From positions 1,969,750 through 2,033,749 of the forward strand of contig CM022378.1 in NCBI GenBank assembly GCA_011800155.1: a stretch of 64,000 nucleotides of DNA, read 5' to 3'. Numbering within the stretch: the stretch's first letter is position 1; every line of letters starts with the position of its first letter. The notes under the pieces were generated by a model. The model was not told where the DNA came from. It saw only the letters and a list, made by a program, of their open reading frames with translations, and did not search any database. The stretch is from Flammulina velutipes (Eukaryota; Basidiomycota; Agaricomycetes; Agaricales; Physalacriaceae). Below, in pieces: positions 1 to 11,502 of this stretch. The position numbers and the translations under genes were made by a program.

Positions 1-1373
1 CAGGAAACCTTCTCTGCATTCAACCTTGCTGCTCGTTCCGAGAGTGACCTTTTGAATTGGTATTGTCAGTACGTTGTTTCTCCGTGACTTTTTGCTCACA
101 ATTTTATCTGTTCCTTCGGGATCGTCATCCTCGCCGTAGGCCACAACCATGACAGCCGTGCATGGTGTAGAGTAACTGACCCTTTCGCCCAAAGGACTCA
201 CAGCGCCAATAGCTATTGTGTATATACTGTCAAGCTATGTAAGTTATCTTGGTTTTCCGCCGATATAATATGTCTGACCTGTTAACGTAACCGTTGTAAT
301 TGCAGTCGTCAGCTCCTCCCGTATTTCCAGCGGCGTGAACATAGATGTTTCCCTTTCCGTTATATCTACCACCGTTGACTCCCTTCAGCATGGCCATTTT
401 TACAATGTGAGCCGGTCCCCCGAGGCTTTGACCACCTTCCAAGGTGCCATAACCACTGGTATAGATTGATACATCTTTGTACTTAAAATTCAGCGCGCCG
501 GATTCGTGGATCTCCTGCACGAGGTAACGTGTCTCGTATGACATGATCCGGAGGCTTGCTACTTTTGCTTCATAGGCAATTCCGACGCCGCATATCTTGT
601 TCTTCGCGGCGGCGATTATACCAGCGGTCGCAGTTCCATGGGTGTCTTTCTTGTGTAGCTTTCCTGTTGTTGAGCTATCCGTTATATAATCATACGAGTA
701 CTCTGTAGCCTATCTAATGGTCAGTGCGCCATACCGAAAGAAGATAGTGAAAGCCCACAAAGTTATCCTTTAGGTCTTCATGATCATGCATTATACCGTC
801 ATCGAGTACCGCCACAATGATGTCCTTTCCTGTTTCTCCTGCCTCTTTACCAGTAAACCCTGCCTCCCATAGCGGCAAAACATGTAGTGAATTCTTGGGA
901 TAGTCTTCGTTTCTAAGATACCATTGTTTGCCGAAGAGGGGGTCGCTGATAGTTATGCCCCGTTCCATGACAGTACTGGAACGCTGTGACTTTGGAGGAA
1001 GCTTAGGCCGAGGTGGCGGAGCGTTTTGGGAACGAGCTTTGGGCGTTTGTCTCGACAAGTGCTTCAAAGACAGGGGAAACTTGTCTCCTCGCTGTGGCCG
1101 ACTTCGCATTTTCCGGTACAGCTTCATGACAGGATCGTTCTGCTCCGATCCATCTCCTTGTCGAGAGGTCTGCGCAAGCCATACGTTCTCGAGACTCCCA
1201 ACGGCTTCCACTATTTTGAAACCGAAGAATTTCTCGACGTCGGCCAGCGACGCGTAGGTAGGATCGTGGTGTAGGACGTAGTAGTTGTGGGTATCGTATA
1301 GCAGCTTTATGGCAGAAACCGAAGAGATTAGTAGGATGTTGGCCAAGGTGAGGAGGAGCAGTAGTTTGGACAT
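1..1373 (-). CDS. Kexin-like (KEX2-type) subtilisin proprotein convertase, 5' part
   Basis: This gene encodes a secretory-pathway serine endoprotease of the kexin/proprotein convertase family, which cleaves precursors after dibasic sites. It runs off the window on the left. Exons read 759-1373, 279-709, 100-226 and 1-48; the introns (710-758, 227-278, 49-99) are 49-52 bp and keep the frame. The start at 1373 is chosen because a hydrophobic signal peptide follows at once; an upstream in-frame ATG would put 43 non-signal residues in front. After a pro-region come the catalytic Asp motif (AVLDDGI), the catalytic His motif (HGTATAG), an AAGNTGG segment near the oxyanion Asn, and the kexin-typical DCNYNGY. 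The catalytic Ser motif and P-domain lie outside the window. The last intron (49-99) is less certain than the others. The gene is transcribed away from the membrane protein gene at 1946, so the two share an upstream region. Confidence 0.88.
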
Positions 1374-1945
1374 ATGTCGGTGAAATTTTGCTTTATCACG
1401 ACAATATACACGTGGACAGCTTTGACGTGCATTAGGTTGGTAGAGCAACAACTCAACATATATAACAAGTCTTAGTTGACCTAGCAATGATCGACGCACC
1501 ACCGACGGTCATCATGATTACCGTCGTTGCGTACATTTATAAATCATCGCCACATATCCCTGGTAAAAATAGGGTGCGCAAACGGTGGCGTAAGGAGATT
1601 GTGATGGCTGATGATGATTGATAGCAGAGCACGTGGAGCTCAAACGATCTCTGGCCTGGGCCAACGCCGGAACGTCCTTTGGCATTGACACACTCAAGTC
1701 AAAATCTGCAATGCTAGCTCTTCGCGCTCTGGGAGCAAATAAATTAACAGGCTACTACTCTTCTTCAATGGCATTGAGCGACGCCTTGATCAGCGTCATA
1801 TCATTTCGTGGGAGTTTCAGGCACTTGTCTGCACCCTTCACTCACATCAGACTTGCATCAGACAAAAACATTACGCTCCCTCGGCCATGGTCTGCCATGG
1901 TTCGTATCCTGGCTCTGACCCTTTTCTCCCCCTTGTCCCACCTCC
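1374..1945. promoter_or_regulatory. Shared upstream region of divergent genes
   Basis: About 570 bp lie between the divergent kexin-like and membrane-protein genes. An open frame at 1618-1974 overlaps the membrane-protein start, but it is not continuous with that gene and resembles no family I know. I read this stretch as a bidirectional promoter plus 5' UTRs. No single core promoter element stands out. Confidence 0.4.
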
Positions 1946-3665
1946 ATGTCGCTACGGACGATCATCGTCGATGAGAGTGCGCTGTCCTTCACCCCTCCGG
2001 ATGCTTGGAGTACGGTAACCGCGCCAATCTGGTATGGAGGGGCAGCGTATGCCGCAAGATACGCTAACGGGTCAGACGGGATGGTCGGGACTGTGACATA
2101 TACCTTCGAAGGTTTGCTTCCGTCCAATGTCCTTTGCCAATGCTAACAGTGAATACAGGAACGTCCATCGCGTTCACTGGATCCACGCCAGACGAGGAAT
2201 TGCAGCAGACGTTCGTTGTTTCGATTGATGGCGAAGTGCCGACGACGCAGACGTTCCCATCGCCCAATTACTACATGCCGTGGTATACGTCGCCTACGTT
2301 GGAATACGGGAACCATACCATCTCTCTGGGAGACCTGCAGCAGGTGTACATCGACTATGCGACAGTCAGCCTTCCCGCCTCCGAGAATGCAGCCGTAGAT
2401 GGGAAAGTCGTCCTCGTCGACTCGAACGACGAAAGCATCACCTACTCCGGCAGCGGTTGGAGTGAGAATGACGACCTCCTGGGCCACCTATCACGTATGT
2501 ACGTCGATAACGTACCGTTAGGGAACTCGACTCAAGCGACGTCGACGGACGGCACCTCTTTCTCCTTTACTTTCTTCGGTGCGTCCTCCGTGTTCCCTTT
2601 TTGCCGAATCTCATATCTCGTCTACTAGGCACCAGCGTCTCCGTGTATGGCATCAGGCGCCAGAGCATAGGCGGCTCCATCGCTGCAACCTTCTCCGTCG
2701 ACGACTCCTCCCCATCTCCCCTAGGCATCGTCGTCGAAACCGACACGGCGAACGATCAAGCCAATTCTCTCTTTTACACCATTTCTTCTCTGCCCGAGGG
2801 CGAACATACACTCGTTGGAAACATCACCTACATCCGGGGGAGCCAGAGCTTTAGACTGGATTATATCACATACACTCCCACCAATCTGCCACCTTCCAAT
2901 ACGGGCTCGACATCGTCTGGGGGCGGTTCGGGAAACACCTCTTCCGGTACAAATACAGGCTCGGGATCGGGAACGGGCTCGGGAACGACGACTGAAGACT
3001 CCGCCAGTGGGAAGAAATCCACGCCAGTAGGCCCGATAGTCGGTGGTGTGCTGGGCGGCGTTGCGTTGATCGCCCTCCTCATTTTGGCCTGGATATGGTA
3101 TCGACGTGCTCGCCAACGCCGAGAAGCGCAAATAACTGCAGAGACGCGCGAAACTGGTGAGTTTTCAAGAACTTCTTATCAGCTTGTCATATCTAATATC
3201 TGATCGCGTTTCACAGCTGCCCGTCCTTTCATCCCCGTAGGAAGAGCAGCGCCTCCTTCCACTTTACCTTCGAAGTTATCGCCTATCAGTCCGAACACGC
3301 ATACCGCCAATTTGGGCGCACATGTCACGCATGATCCCGCTCAAACTGTGTCGTCCCCAACATCGACCTCTCCATCGACGTCCATTCCCAGGTCGAAAGG
3401 CCAGCTCGCTAGCCCCACCCTCGCCAGTCCCACCGTTGCCAGTCCTACAAGTCCAGCGTCTGGGTCCGGTACGACTTCTTCCGTACTCTCCCAACAGGAT
3501 ATCGTGCGACGCCTAGACGAGCTGAATCAACTCCTGAAGCGCAGCGTCGAGCCAACGCCGAGCCAAAGCAGCCAGGCGGACACCGATTTCCTACGTCGCA
3601 GGATCGATGAACTGATCGCGGAGAACTCGAGGCTGGTAGCCATTCCACCTCCTTCGTATTCTTGA
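1946..3665 (+). CDS. Single-pass membrane protein with Ser/Gly-rich stalk
   Basis: Four exons (1946-2111, 2159-2578, 2629-3156, 3217-3665) join to a 520-residue protein; introns are 47, 50 and 60 bp with good splice sites. The N-terminal half has two related beta-rich segments, the second opening with a VDSNDESITYSGSGW-type motif that is frequent in Agaricomycete membrane proteins. A Gly/Ser/Thr-rich stalk follows, then one transmembrane helix (PIVGGVLGGVALIALLILAW), a basic stop-transfer stretch and a Ser/Pro/Thr-rich cytoplasmic tail ending in a short predicted coiled coil (DELNQLLKR and IDELIAENS regions). There is no obvious cleaved signal peptide, so it may be a signal-anchor type. I recognise the architecture, which is common in mushrooms, but no function is known to me; surface sensing or wall anchoring is only a guess. 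Confidence 0.82.
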
Positions 3666-4322
3666 TTTCTTCTTTTGTTTATATGTATATGGGTGTTTTT
3701 GGTTACTTATTCCGCTCATTTATTGTGTTGTATAGGTGTCCTTGATGTTGTACGATGACGATGATTGGTTCTCGAAAATATATCTCTTGGGTCGCATGAC
3801 GACCTGCTACATCCTTCGACCTTCAACTACGGAATTCGATGAAGACCGTTGAAGTCGTAATCCTCGATGTCATACATGTCACGGTTCGCCTGGTCTAGTT
3901 GTATGGCACAATGGCCCCGTTTGCCCAACCTTACTCGTCTTAGACGCGCCGAAACGATTACTTAAGTAACGGTGGTCCATAACAACGGGCGGTAGATTGC
4001 AGTGACTGGTACTGTACATTACGTTGAACGAAGCGAGGTAAACAGCCACGAACAGCTGTTCAGCCAGTGTTTCGAGCGAGGCGAAACAGATTTCAAACAT
4101 TGCTTTCTGGAGTCTCCACCGATTTCGCTATGAAGCATAAGTTTGAAGGTCCTTTCTACATGTTGAGAATGCTTCCGCCTGGACGTCCATGTTCAATCAA
4201 ACGCTGAAACTTCGTGAAAGCTATGCTCGAAGATCATCCCAGCCACGGTACCGGTCACCACAGCTAAACCGCTATACATAAGGAATGCATTCATCAAAGG
4301 CTGCGTATCTTAACTCCCAATT
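3666..4322. other. Intergenic, no gene seen
   Basis: About 650 bp between two plus-strand genes, presumably the 3' UTR of the membrane protein and the promoter of the next gene. The only open frame (3879-4100 minus) is short with no recognisable motif. No tandem repeat was noticed. Confidence 0.4.
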
Positions 4323-4772
4323 ATGCTCTTCTCTAAGAAATCTCCACTCCTCCTCATCCTGCTCGCCCTTATATTCACCACTATAGCACACGCAGCCCCG
4401 GCGGCTGGCGGTGGAACAGATGTGGATCAAGACGAAGAGATGATATCCGTCTGTCTATCAATTCCCGAATGCCTCAAGTCTATTGAGGAAGAGAAGGAGA
4501 AACTGGACCAGCGGAATGTGGCGGCCTTGAATAAGGCTAAACGAATCCAGGCTTATAAGCCCATATTCAGACAGATTGGCTCTCTAACGGAGCTGTACAA
4601 CAATTGGGATGGGAAAGGTGAAGTACGTGGGGTGAGAGAATGGATACAGTGGCAGAAGGATGTCGATAATGAGCTTAATGGCGACGTGGAAATGATTGAA
4701 CCGGGGGGAAAAACTGATACAGAGATGCTTGATAGCGATGATGATGACGAGGATGTTCCTATGGATGGATAG
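4323..4772 (+). CDS. Small secreted protein with acidic C-terminus
   Basis: A single-exon frame of 149 residues. The N-terminus is a textbook signal peptide: two lysines, a leucine-rich core, then an AHA-A type cleavage site near residue 24. The mature part has a Cys pair (SVCLSIPEC), a charged Glu/Lys-rich helical stretch (EEEKEKLDQR) and a very acidic end containing DSDDDDEDV. No family is recognised. The signal peptide and even amino-acid composition argue for a real gene. With two cysteines and no catalytic motif, a structural or effector-like role is possible but unproven. An unannotated intron cannot be excluded, because GT-rich sites occur near 4615. Confidence 0.5.
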   Translation: MLFSKKSPLLLILLALIFTTIAHAAPAAGGGTDVDQDEEMISVCLSIPECLKSIEEEKEKLDQRNVAALNKAKRIQAYKPIFRQIGSLTELYNNWDGKGEVRGVREWIQWQKDVDNELNGDVEMIEPGGKTDTEMLDSDDDDEDVPMDG

Positions 4773-5949
4773 ATATTTTAAATGTCCGCTAACTCTTGGA
4801 GAATACACATTATAGAAAGCGGCATTGACTGCTTCATTTGGCTTTGAAGATGATTTTTTACTGGGGTAAAAGATTTCATTGGCTTATTGAATTGTATGAG
4901 TATCTGCATGACTAGCGTTACGTCTCAACAAAAACTATGATTATGACTTACGCCACAGAGAGACGCGACGTGTTTATTTGCTCCGGCTTGGCAAACACCC
5001 CAACTCTGTAACTTGCCCTCTTACCACCATCATCGCTCCTCACTGTTCTCGACGTCGACATGCTCGATGAGCTAGGCGACCGACGTCTCTTCGGAAGCCA
5101 AGGAAGGCAACATTGATTTGCGATGTCGTGAAGATGTGTGGTGCGCATGTTGCATGCCTCGCATTCCTGTTATAACTAAATTTCGTTCCAGCGTCCGTCG
5201 TACCACTGGCCTTACGAGCGAGGTGTCGCCCGGGCGACCGCTGAGCGACGTTAATTAATCCTACGCGAGCCAATAGTCGTGGACGCCAATCATGTCTCAT
5301 CGAAGAGTCTTTGTCGACGTTCAAGCACCTGTTATCCCTTTCCCGAGCGCTGTTTGGCTCACGGCGTGGTTGGACTTCTGAGCCGGCGCATGGATAATGC
5401 TGCATGTCGGTTGAGCGGTGCGTTCCCAGATTATCTGGCGGCCACAAGCTTGTATTCATCCTTCCGAAAGTACCATCTCCATGAATGCCGTGAGAAGTCC
5501 GCGTATCCGTCCGTGAGATTAGGCGGAATCGCGCTCGAGGACTCGATAGACCTGTTCGTGATCTCTCGTTGTTGCAAGGATCTCCTGCTGACATCCTCAC
5601 AGAGAATATACGATATATCGATATACCCATTTATGCATGTTTCAAATCGCGCACTTGGAAAACCACGAGACCGTACCAACCTGTCCAGAACAACGCTGCA
5701 TTTAGAATCTTTGCCTAGCTCTCTTTGGTAATTGGTCGTTCGAGGACGTTAGCTTCAATCTTCAACCCTCGTCTGGGCTGTGCATGCACTAACAGAGATA
5801 TCCCGAATGTCGCCATCTCCGTTGCTCTGTTTATAGTTGCGACTGACTGACGACTTTCAGCGTTTTGCTATCTTGGAATGCATTTCACATGCTATGAGCT
5901 TCAACGTCCTTGTCAACAGGAAGGCGCATGGAAGCTGGTTTAGGAGAAA
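4773..5949. other. Gene-poor stretch with degraded coding-like DNA
   Basis: There is a long uninterrupted minus frame at 5040-5630, overlapped by open frames on both strands (for example 5279-5731 plus), which is typical of GC-rich non-coding or decayed sequence. None of the translations shows a recognised domain, and no good splice-site chain was found. It could hold a decayed gene; I do not support a functional call. Confidence 0.3.
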
Positions 5950-7071
5950 TGTCCAGTAATTATCTCTTCTTCCCTTTTTGGTCGCTCTCCCAGCTCTCCG
6001 TATATGAAGGAGACTGACATAATGCGCGGACAATCCATTTTACGAGTCGAACTGGTCCTTAGGCGCATTCCTCGATTCTCTAGAGCTCGCATGCTTTTCT
6101 CCTGCCAGACGAGAGGGTACCTCTTCGTTTCTCGACACATTCTCTACGTCGTCCAGGCTTACTCGAGAATACGTCGATTCGGCAGTATTACCGTTCGGAA
6201 CTTGTTCATCTCGCAGCTTCTACTAGCAGCTGACTGTGCGCACGCGAAGATAAGACTTGCACTGTCGGATTCTGGGTTTGTGGTCCTGCGGGATAGGGTT
6301 CGTCCATTCCGTCGGCTTCATACATCTACTTTTGCACACGGTTCGAATGCCGTGAGTTGGACCTCTTGGGTGATATTCCGGCGGCAAGCATGTCATATTC
6401 GACGGTATCCGCGCTCATCAATGTTATAGGTGCCTCTATTTTGAGGGTATGTTTAGGGATATCGTGACATTCCATTACAGCTGCCATTGATGGTCTTGGG
6501 ATCTACACTGGCTTTCCTTTTTGATTTGTGTACTCTCGATCTTTCATTTCGGAAGTGTCGCGCCTGTGATTCGAGCTGGTTCGGCGCTTTAATATCTGGT
6601 TCAGCTTTCATATGTCTTGTCCGAAGCCATGCCGACGGGATCGCCATGTCTTCACGGGACCTTGTTACAAGAATGGTTATTGCTATGCTATATCAATGAT
6701 ATGTGTTTTTCTTTCTGTGACTCACTGACGACGGAACTCGGATACGACGAGGAATTAACGTGTCTGATGACCAGAGTCGGATCAAGATATCGTAGACGCT
6801 CGAGTATGTAGCGCTACACAAGTTAGGCGCCCGTTGCCTATGTGGATACATGCATAGATTGATATCTGGGTACGTATGTAGTAAATATATCTATTCCAGT
6901 GGACTCTCTTTCCTAAAGTACAGCCTGTATAGGAACGGTTTGACGTTAAAGCCTCCAAACCATGTGGCGCAGTATCTACTTTTGGCTTCGTGTGATAGCA
7001 TATGATACATTCCTCACTGTAAATTGAATATTCAAAATCTATTCTAAGATCCTCGCCTTATTCCGTCCCCG
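5950..7071. repeat. Segmental duplication, copy 1 (partner 15350-16330)
   Basis: This block aligns by eye to 15350-16330. Shared landmarks are the phrase around 6260-6300 (GGATTCTGGGTTTGTGGTC) and 15557-15590, the stretch 6440-6560 against 15725-15850, and the segment just downstream of the F-box genes with CCAAACCATGTGGCGCAG. The similarity appears to continue into the 3' end of the F-box gene at 7072, matched by the F-box relic at 16328. A minus-strand frame that is open in copy 2 carries an in-frame stop here (near 6330), so this copy is decayed. Confidence 0.65.
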
Positions 7072-8731
7072 TCAACGCTTCGCCTGGACCGAAAATAAAT
7101 CCCTAAAACCGAGTCCACATCTCGTTGTTTCCCCCTTCCACGACTCATTCTCCATGAAAGTTTCCCAAGCCTTCTCAAATACCTTCAGTGTTTCCCGTGT
7201 ATCGAGCATCACCATGCATCTCGCAACATCCGAGTCTCCTCCCGGCGTATGGTTCCGAACGCCGCGCGAGGCTATCATCTGAACGATAGTACACTGACAT
7301 TGGCTCGTAGACGTCAATGATGGTCCGAGAGTCAGTCGTTTTAGTCGAGGAAGAAGTAAGGGATGAGGCAATCTCCTGATAGTCAACGCCATAAGTATTT
7401 CCGGGGCGATGTTTGGTGGGTCCAACGAGGAAAGTGTGAGATTTTCCACGTTCCTCGTAGACTTCAAGAAACCTATCAAATGTTGGATCCCGCAACTCGA
7501 GTTGCAGACGGAAATGTAGAGACGAGTGAGGGCGTCTGGAAAGTAGAGCTTCGGAAATTCGACATTTCCGCGCCACTGGTATCGCAGTGTTAACTTGTCG
7601 AGTCGGGGGAGCTTCATCCGTCGCGTCACGTATTCCACACGGCTTTCCCGCGAAAAGAGCGGCGTTAGGGGATCAGACTCCTCAAGTGATAATGATGACA
7701 TCCACTCGAAAATGAGCGGTTTGGAGAGAAGAGAATCATTTTCCGCGTTCTGCAATACTTCGTTAGGTAGCTGGATGTGGAGTCCTTCTACCAATGCCAT
7801 ACGTCGAAGGAGATCCCAGCCGGGCCATGATGATGATGCTGTGTTGTACAAGCGAAGACATGCTACTGGGATCTTGATTGGTGGACCCCGTAATTGTGTG
7901 AAGGATGTGAGGGCGAATGCGGAAGAAAATGTCTCCAATGGCATATCGTGACTTGCATCGAAAGTCAAGGAGAGTGATGATAATTTGCTATAGTTGGCAG
8001 AAAAGTCGTCTTTGATCGTCTGCAAGGGAAGCTGCAACCCCATGACACGTGTCCTCTTAAGCGCTCTATTCAAGAGAAAAAGGACATCGGGGCATGTCGG
8101 TGCGTCTCGCGCTATAGCGCGCAAAGAGATATCACATGGCGCGGACCTGGAGATGAACTCCTCGAGCTTGTAGACGACGCGGCCCAGCGGGACATTACTG
8201 TAGTATTTGTCCAGTGGGAGGTCAACGACACACCATAGACGCGGAAGGCAGGTGCTGATATCACGCCATCGGCTACAGACATGGGAAAGGACCCAGGGAG
8301 GGAACTTTGGGCTCAGGGAGTCCTGTTGGACCTTCTTCAAGGAATGTGGCACGCAGTTCTGGAAGATCTCGATGAGGATATCATCTGGAAGGGAGCGCAT
8401 GGGATGGAATAGACTGTGGATTTTGGCGGCATACGATTTGGCTAGAGGAATCGCTTCCCCAATCTTGTGCAGAGCCTGCTGGGCGCTTCGGAAGTCTTCC
8501 TCGAGATCGGCAACCATACGATCACAGTTCCTCAAAGCATGCTGGAATTGCTCTGAGTCTGGAAGGCAGTAGATAGAAGTGTTGGTATTGAGAATCTCCT
8601 GCAAGCGGCTTTCACTTGGATTCGCTTGGAGGCGTTCAAAGTGACGTAAGGACATATATGTCCTACATAGGATACGTTAGAGGACTCGATAAAGCTCAGA
8701 TACAAATAAGCACGCACATATCTGGCTCCAT
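7072..8731 (-). CDS. F-box protein, subfamily A
   Basis: An F-box protein of 534 residues. The main exon is 7072-8662; a 55-bp intron (8663-8717, GTGCGTG donor, TATGTAG acceptor) separates a 14-nt first coding exon (8718-8731) that joins in frame and ends in the middle of a codon, as in its paralogs. The N-terminal third is helical and coiled-coil-like (SEQFQHAL, DLEEDFRSAQQAL). The F-box then begins near residue 95 with PMRSLPDDILIEIFQNCVP, followed by WVLSHVCSRWRDIS. The C-terminal 350 residues are leucine-rich and irregular, as in Agaricomycete F-box/LRR-like proteins. F-box proteins bind Skp1 and bring substrates to SCF ubiquitin ligases; the substrate here is unknown. Close paralogs lie at 9347 and 16744, and a partial copy at 16328. 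A MITE sits 59 bp upstream of the start codon. Confidence 0.85.
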
Positions 8732-8789
8732 CTTTATTAAACTCTGGCGTAAAAAATATCCGTGCTGTGCGTCGTGATGGGAAAGAACA

Positions 8790-9162
8790 TACAGTGCATG
8801 CGAAAAGTGATGCAGCTGCCTAATTAGGAAAATTCGACTTGTGGCGGCAGCATTTCTCTCGTCGTTGCCGCTATACGGAAGAGTACCTATTGCTTATGAT
8901 GCCTGTAAATATGTGTGTACTAGAATTAACCAGAGCCCTAGCAAAAACATGAAGAGTGCCGGATTTTTTGCCGGATTTGGATGGCACTCTGCCGCACTCA
9001 GTCATTCCTTGTTTCACTCTGGCTTATGAGAAAATTCAGCATCGACGTACTCCATACACTCTTCCATTTCGGCGATATACACAAGTTTTGCAGAGGGTAT
9101 GGCGTTCTGCGGCGGGATTTTTGCCTAATTGGGCAGCTGCATCACTTTTCGCATGCACTGTA
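8790..9162. mobile_element. MITE with ~37-bp terminal inverted repeats and TA target site
   Basis: The left end (from 8792) and right end (to 9160) are inverted copies. The outer 29 bases match exactly (starting CAGTGCATGCGAAAAGTGAT), and the match continues with one mismatch for about 37 bp. TA dinucleotides flank both ends (8790-8791 and 9161-9162), as expected for Tc1/mariner-type insertions. The 369-bp interior has no transposase; it holds a nested inverted repeat (AGAGTGCC at 8953, GGCACTCT at 8983). It is therefore non-autonomous. It lies in the promoter of the F-box gene starting at 8731. Confidence 0.85.
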
Positions 9163-9346
9163 TAACCTACGGCACGAGGTTCGCCACAATTTGTGCTCGG
9201 CCCGTATGATCCGGCGATCAATCAGACGTGCTCATCGATTCGAACCAGGTCTGTATATAATGCCTCATGCGGTCAATGTAGTGCAGAAAGTGGAAACTAA
9301 AGAATATAAATCATATTATATACGGCGTGAAAACAGAATAACAAGT

Positions 9347-11024
9347 CTATAGATCTTTGCGTAGAGGAAATGCATCGTCGAAGCCAAACGAAACCTTTGC
9401 GGCTGCCTCCCTCCATTCCTCATTCTGTGACATGACAGCCTCCCATGCTTTTTTCAATTTATCTCTCCTTCCCCACTTTTGAGAAACATAGATTGAACAT
9501 CTTGGGATTTCAGACTTTCCTTGCTGGAATACAGCTCGCGATACCGCCATTCTGACGGTATGTTTTGGCAGTTCTGATGTTATAGAAGGACAAAGTTCCA
9601 ATATCTTCAGGCGAGGAAGGATATCCGGTCCGTCAGAGTCCGCGATGGTCATTTCCTGCAGGATCTGTCGGGACGGTTTCCCCTCTGCTATGGCGTCATC
9701 TATCTCCAGTTTGAGCTCCTCCACATTTATTGTCAGTTCCAAGAACTCTGCTAGCTCGTCGGCTATCCACATACACCCGTAGATATGAATGTTCAGACGA
9801 GTCAGAGTTTCCGGATGGTAGAGGACGGGGAATCGTATGTCGCTGCGATCATAGTAAATATACCGCAGTGTGAGGGTAGCCAGTTGTGGGAGTCTCATGC
9901 GTTCCGTCACATAGAATGACGGGCTGAATGAGGGAGCCGGACCATAGTCCAATAGTGATAGTGAAGTCATGTCATTGCAGAGAAGTGGGTCCGATGAGAG
10001 AGGAGAATCGTCGATGAGGGTGGGGGTCGCCGTTGGAGGCAACGAACCATGAAGCTCTCGTAGCGATGGCATGCGACGAAGGAGCTCCCAAGAAGGGAAC
10101 TTGTGTTGTAGGCGAGAAGGCGATCAACTGGGACGCTGATCTGGGGGCCATGGTGTTGCTCAAACGACGTAAGGACGGGAAGGAATGTTTCGAGTAAGTG
10201 ATCTGGAGCGAGTGTTTTCGACAGAGGTGAATGATCTTGCTCATCAGCTTGAAACCACAACACGAGTGACGCCAACCTGTCATAGGTAAATGGGAGGATC
10301 GACGTGTCAAGCAATGGCGGGAGGGAAAAATGATCCTGGACAGTCTTGAAAGGTAGACTCAGATCCATGATTCTCGCCCTTCCAAGTACTCTCCTCAAGG
10401 TTGAGGAAATTTCTGAATGTTCGATAATACCGTTTTCATCATCTCTGACTCGAAGAAAGATGTCGCTCCTGCTCGAACGTGCAAGTAACTCTTCGAGCCG
10501 GTGAACGATGAGGTCGAGTGTAACGTGTCTGTAATTATACAATGGGAGATCGACAGCACGCCATAGATGGGGGTCGGAGAGAACGATGGCACGCCACCGA
10601 CGACAAACATGAGAAAGGACCCATGCATGAGTCTTTGGATCGAGTGAATCCTGATACTCATCCTGGAGATAACACGGGACGCAATAACGGAAGATCTCGA
10701 TGAGTATTTCGGCGGGGAAAGTGCGAAGGGGATGGAATAGAGCGCGGATTTTGGCGGCATATGATTTGGCAAGGTTTAATGCCTCCTTCGGGGCTGGTTG
10801 AGCGGTCTCGAGCTCTGCGACGAGGTGTTCACAGTCTTTCAAGGCATCCTGAAATTGCTGGGAATCGGGAAGGACACCGATGGGAAGATTGTAATCTGAG
10901 AGGATCTCTCCCAAGCGACTGTCACTCGACATAAGTCGTTCCAAACGTTGCATTGACCTGCAAGACATTCAGTCAGTTGATGGTTGGTACACGACGAAAA
11001 GGATAGCACGCACTCTGATTCCAT
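9347..11024 (-). pseudogene. F-box protein, subfamily A, disrupted by one frameshift
   Basis: A paralog of the genes at 7072 and 16744. The N-terminal frame covers 9967-10957 and the C-terminal frame 9347-10072, overlapping. Homology moves from one frame to the other at about 10100-10106: after YNT the expected motif WELLRRMPSLREL continues in the other frame, consistent with loss of one base. An 11-nt first coding exon (11014-11024) joins across a 56-bp intron (10958-11013). The F-box is intact (TFPAEILIEIF; WVLSHVCRRWRAI). A single frameshift with otherwise open frames suggests a recent pseudogene or a sequencing error. If read unbroken it would be roughly 555 residues, like its paralogs. 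It shares its 3' flank with the gene at 16744. Confidence 0.75.
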
Positions 11025-11159
11025 GTTAACGGCAGTGATTGTCATGGAAAGAAGAATGCACGTGCGGCCCGAACCATCCGGGATGTGAACAATTGGTTGC
11101 ACTGACGCGCGTAAGTTGTTGTCACACAATAGCTAACCTCGAGGTACTATGCGACAATA

Positions 11160-11345
11160 ACACAATAGAAGCTGCCGTTCAATCTTTCTCCGAGCGATCT
11201 GCCACCCACGTCGAAGAAATAGGTGTATACATAGATGGTGAAAGTTCCTGTGAAGGGGGGGGGAGATCGGCCTGGAAGAGGTCAACGCCAGGATAGGCAG
11301 TGAAAAGGCTTTGGGTAGGCGGTTTGGTAGGAACGTGTGTGGCGA
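11160..11345 (-). pseudogene. Relic of NmrA-like gene, internal fragment
   Basis: The minus strand reads T-K-P-P-T-Q-S-L-F-T, then AYPGVDLFQADL, then FTGTFTIYVYTYFFDV in a shifted frame. The intact copy at 18622-19724 has ATYPGVELFQADL and FTGAFAIYAYTNFFDVP in the same order. About nine residues are missing between the two blocks and the frame shifts, so it is non-functional. It is one of three decayed NmrA copies in the window. Confidence 0.75.
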
Positions 11346-11502
11346 ACATTGCACCGCACGTAAACATGAGTTGAACGAGGTCCTTACACGGTTTTCTCAT
11401 CCTCGTACTTACCAGCGTACACAGCCAGCGACTTTTGAGGAAATTAATACTAGCATTGTGATCTACGTAGTAAAAAAAAACAACAAATTCCCGTTCTTTG
11501 AA

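Noticed and set aside
5040..5630. 196-residue minus frame
   Set aside because: No motif, Arg/Ser-rich composition and overlapping frames on both strands suggest chance openness.
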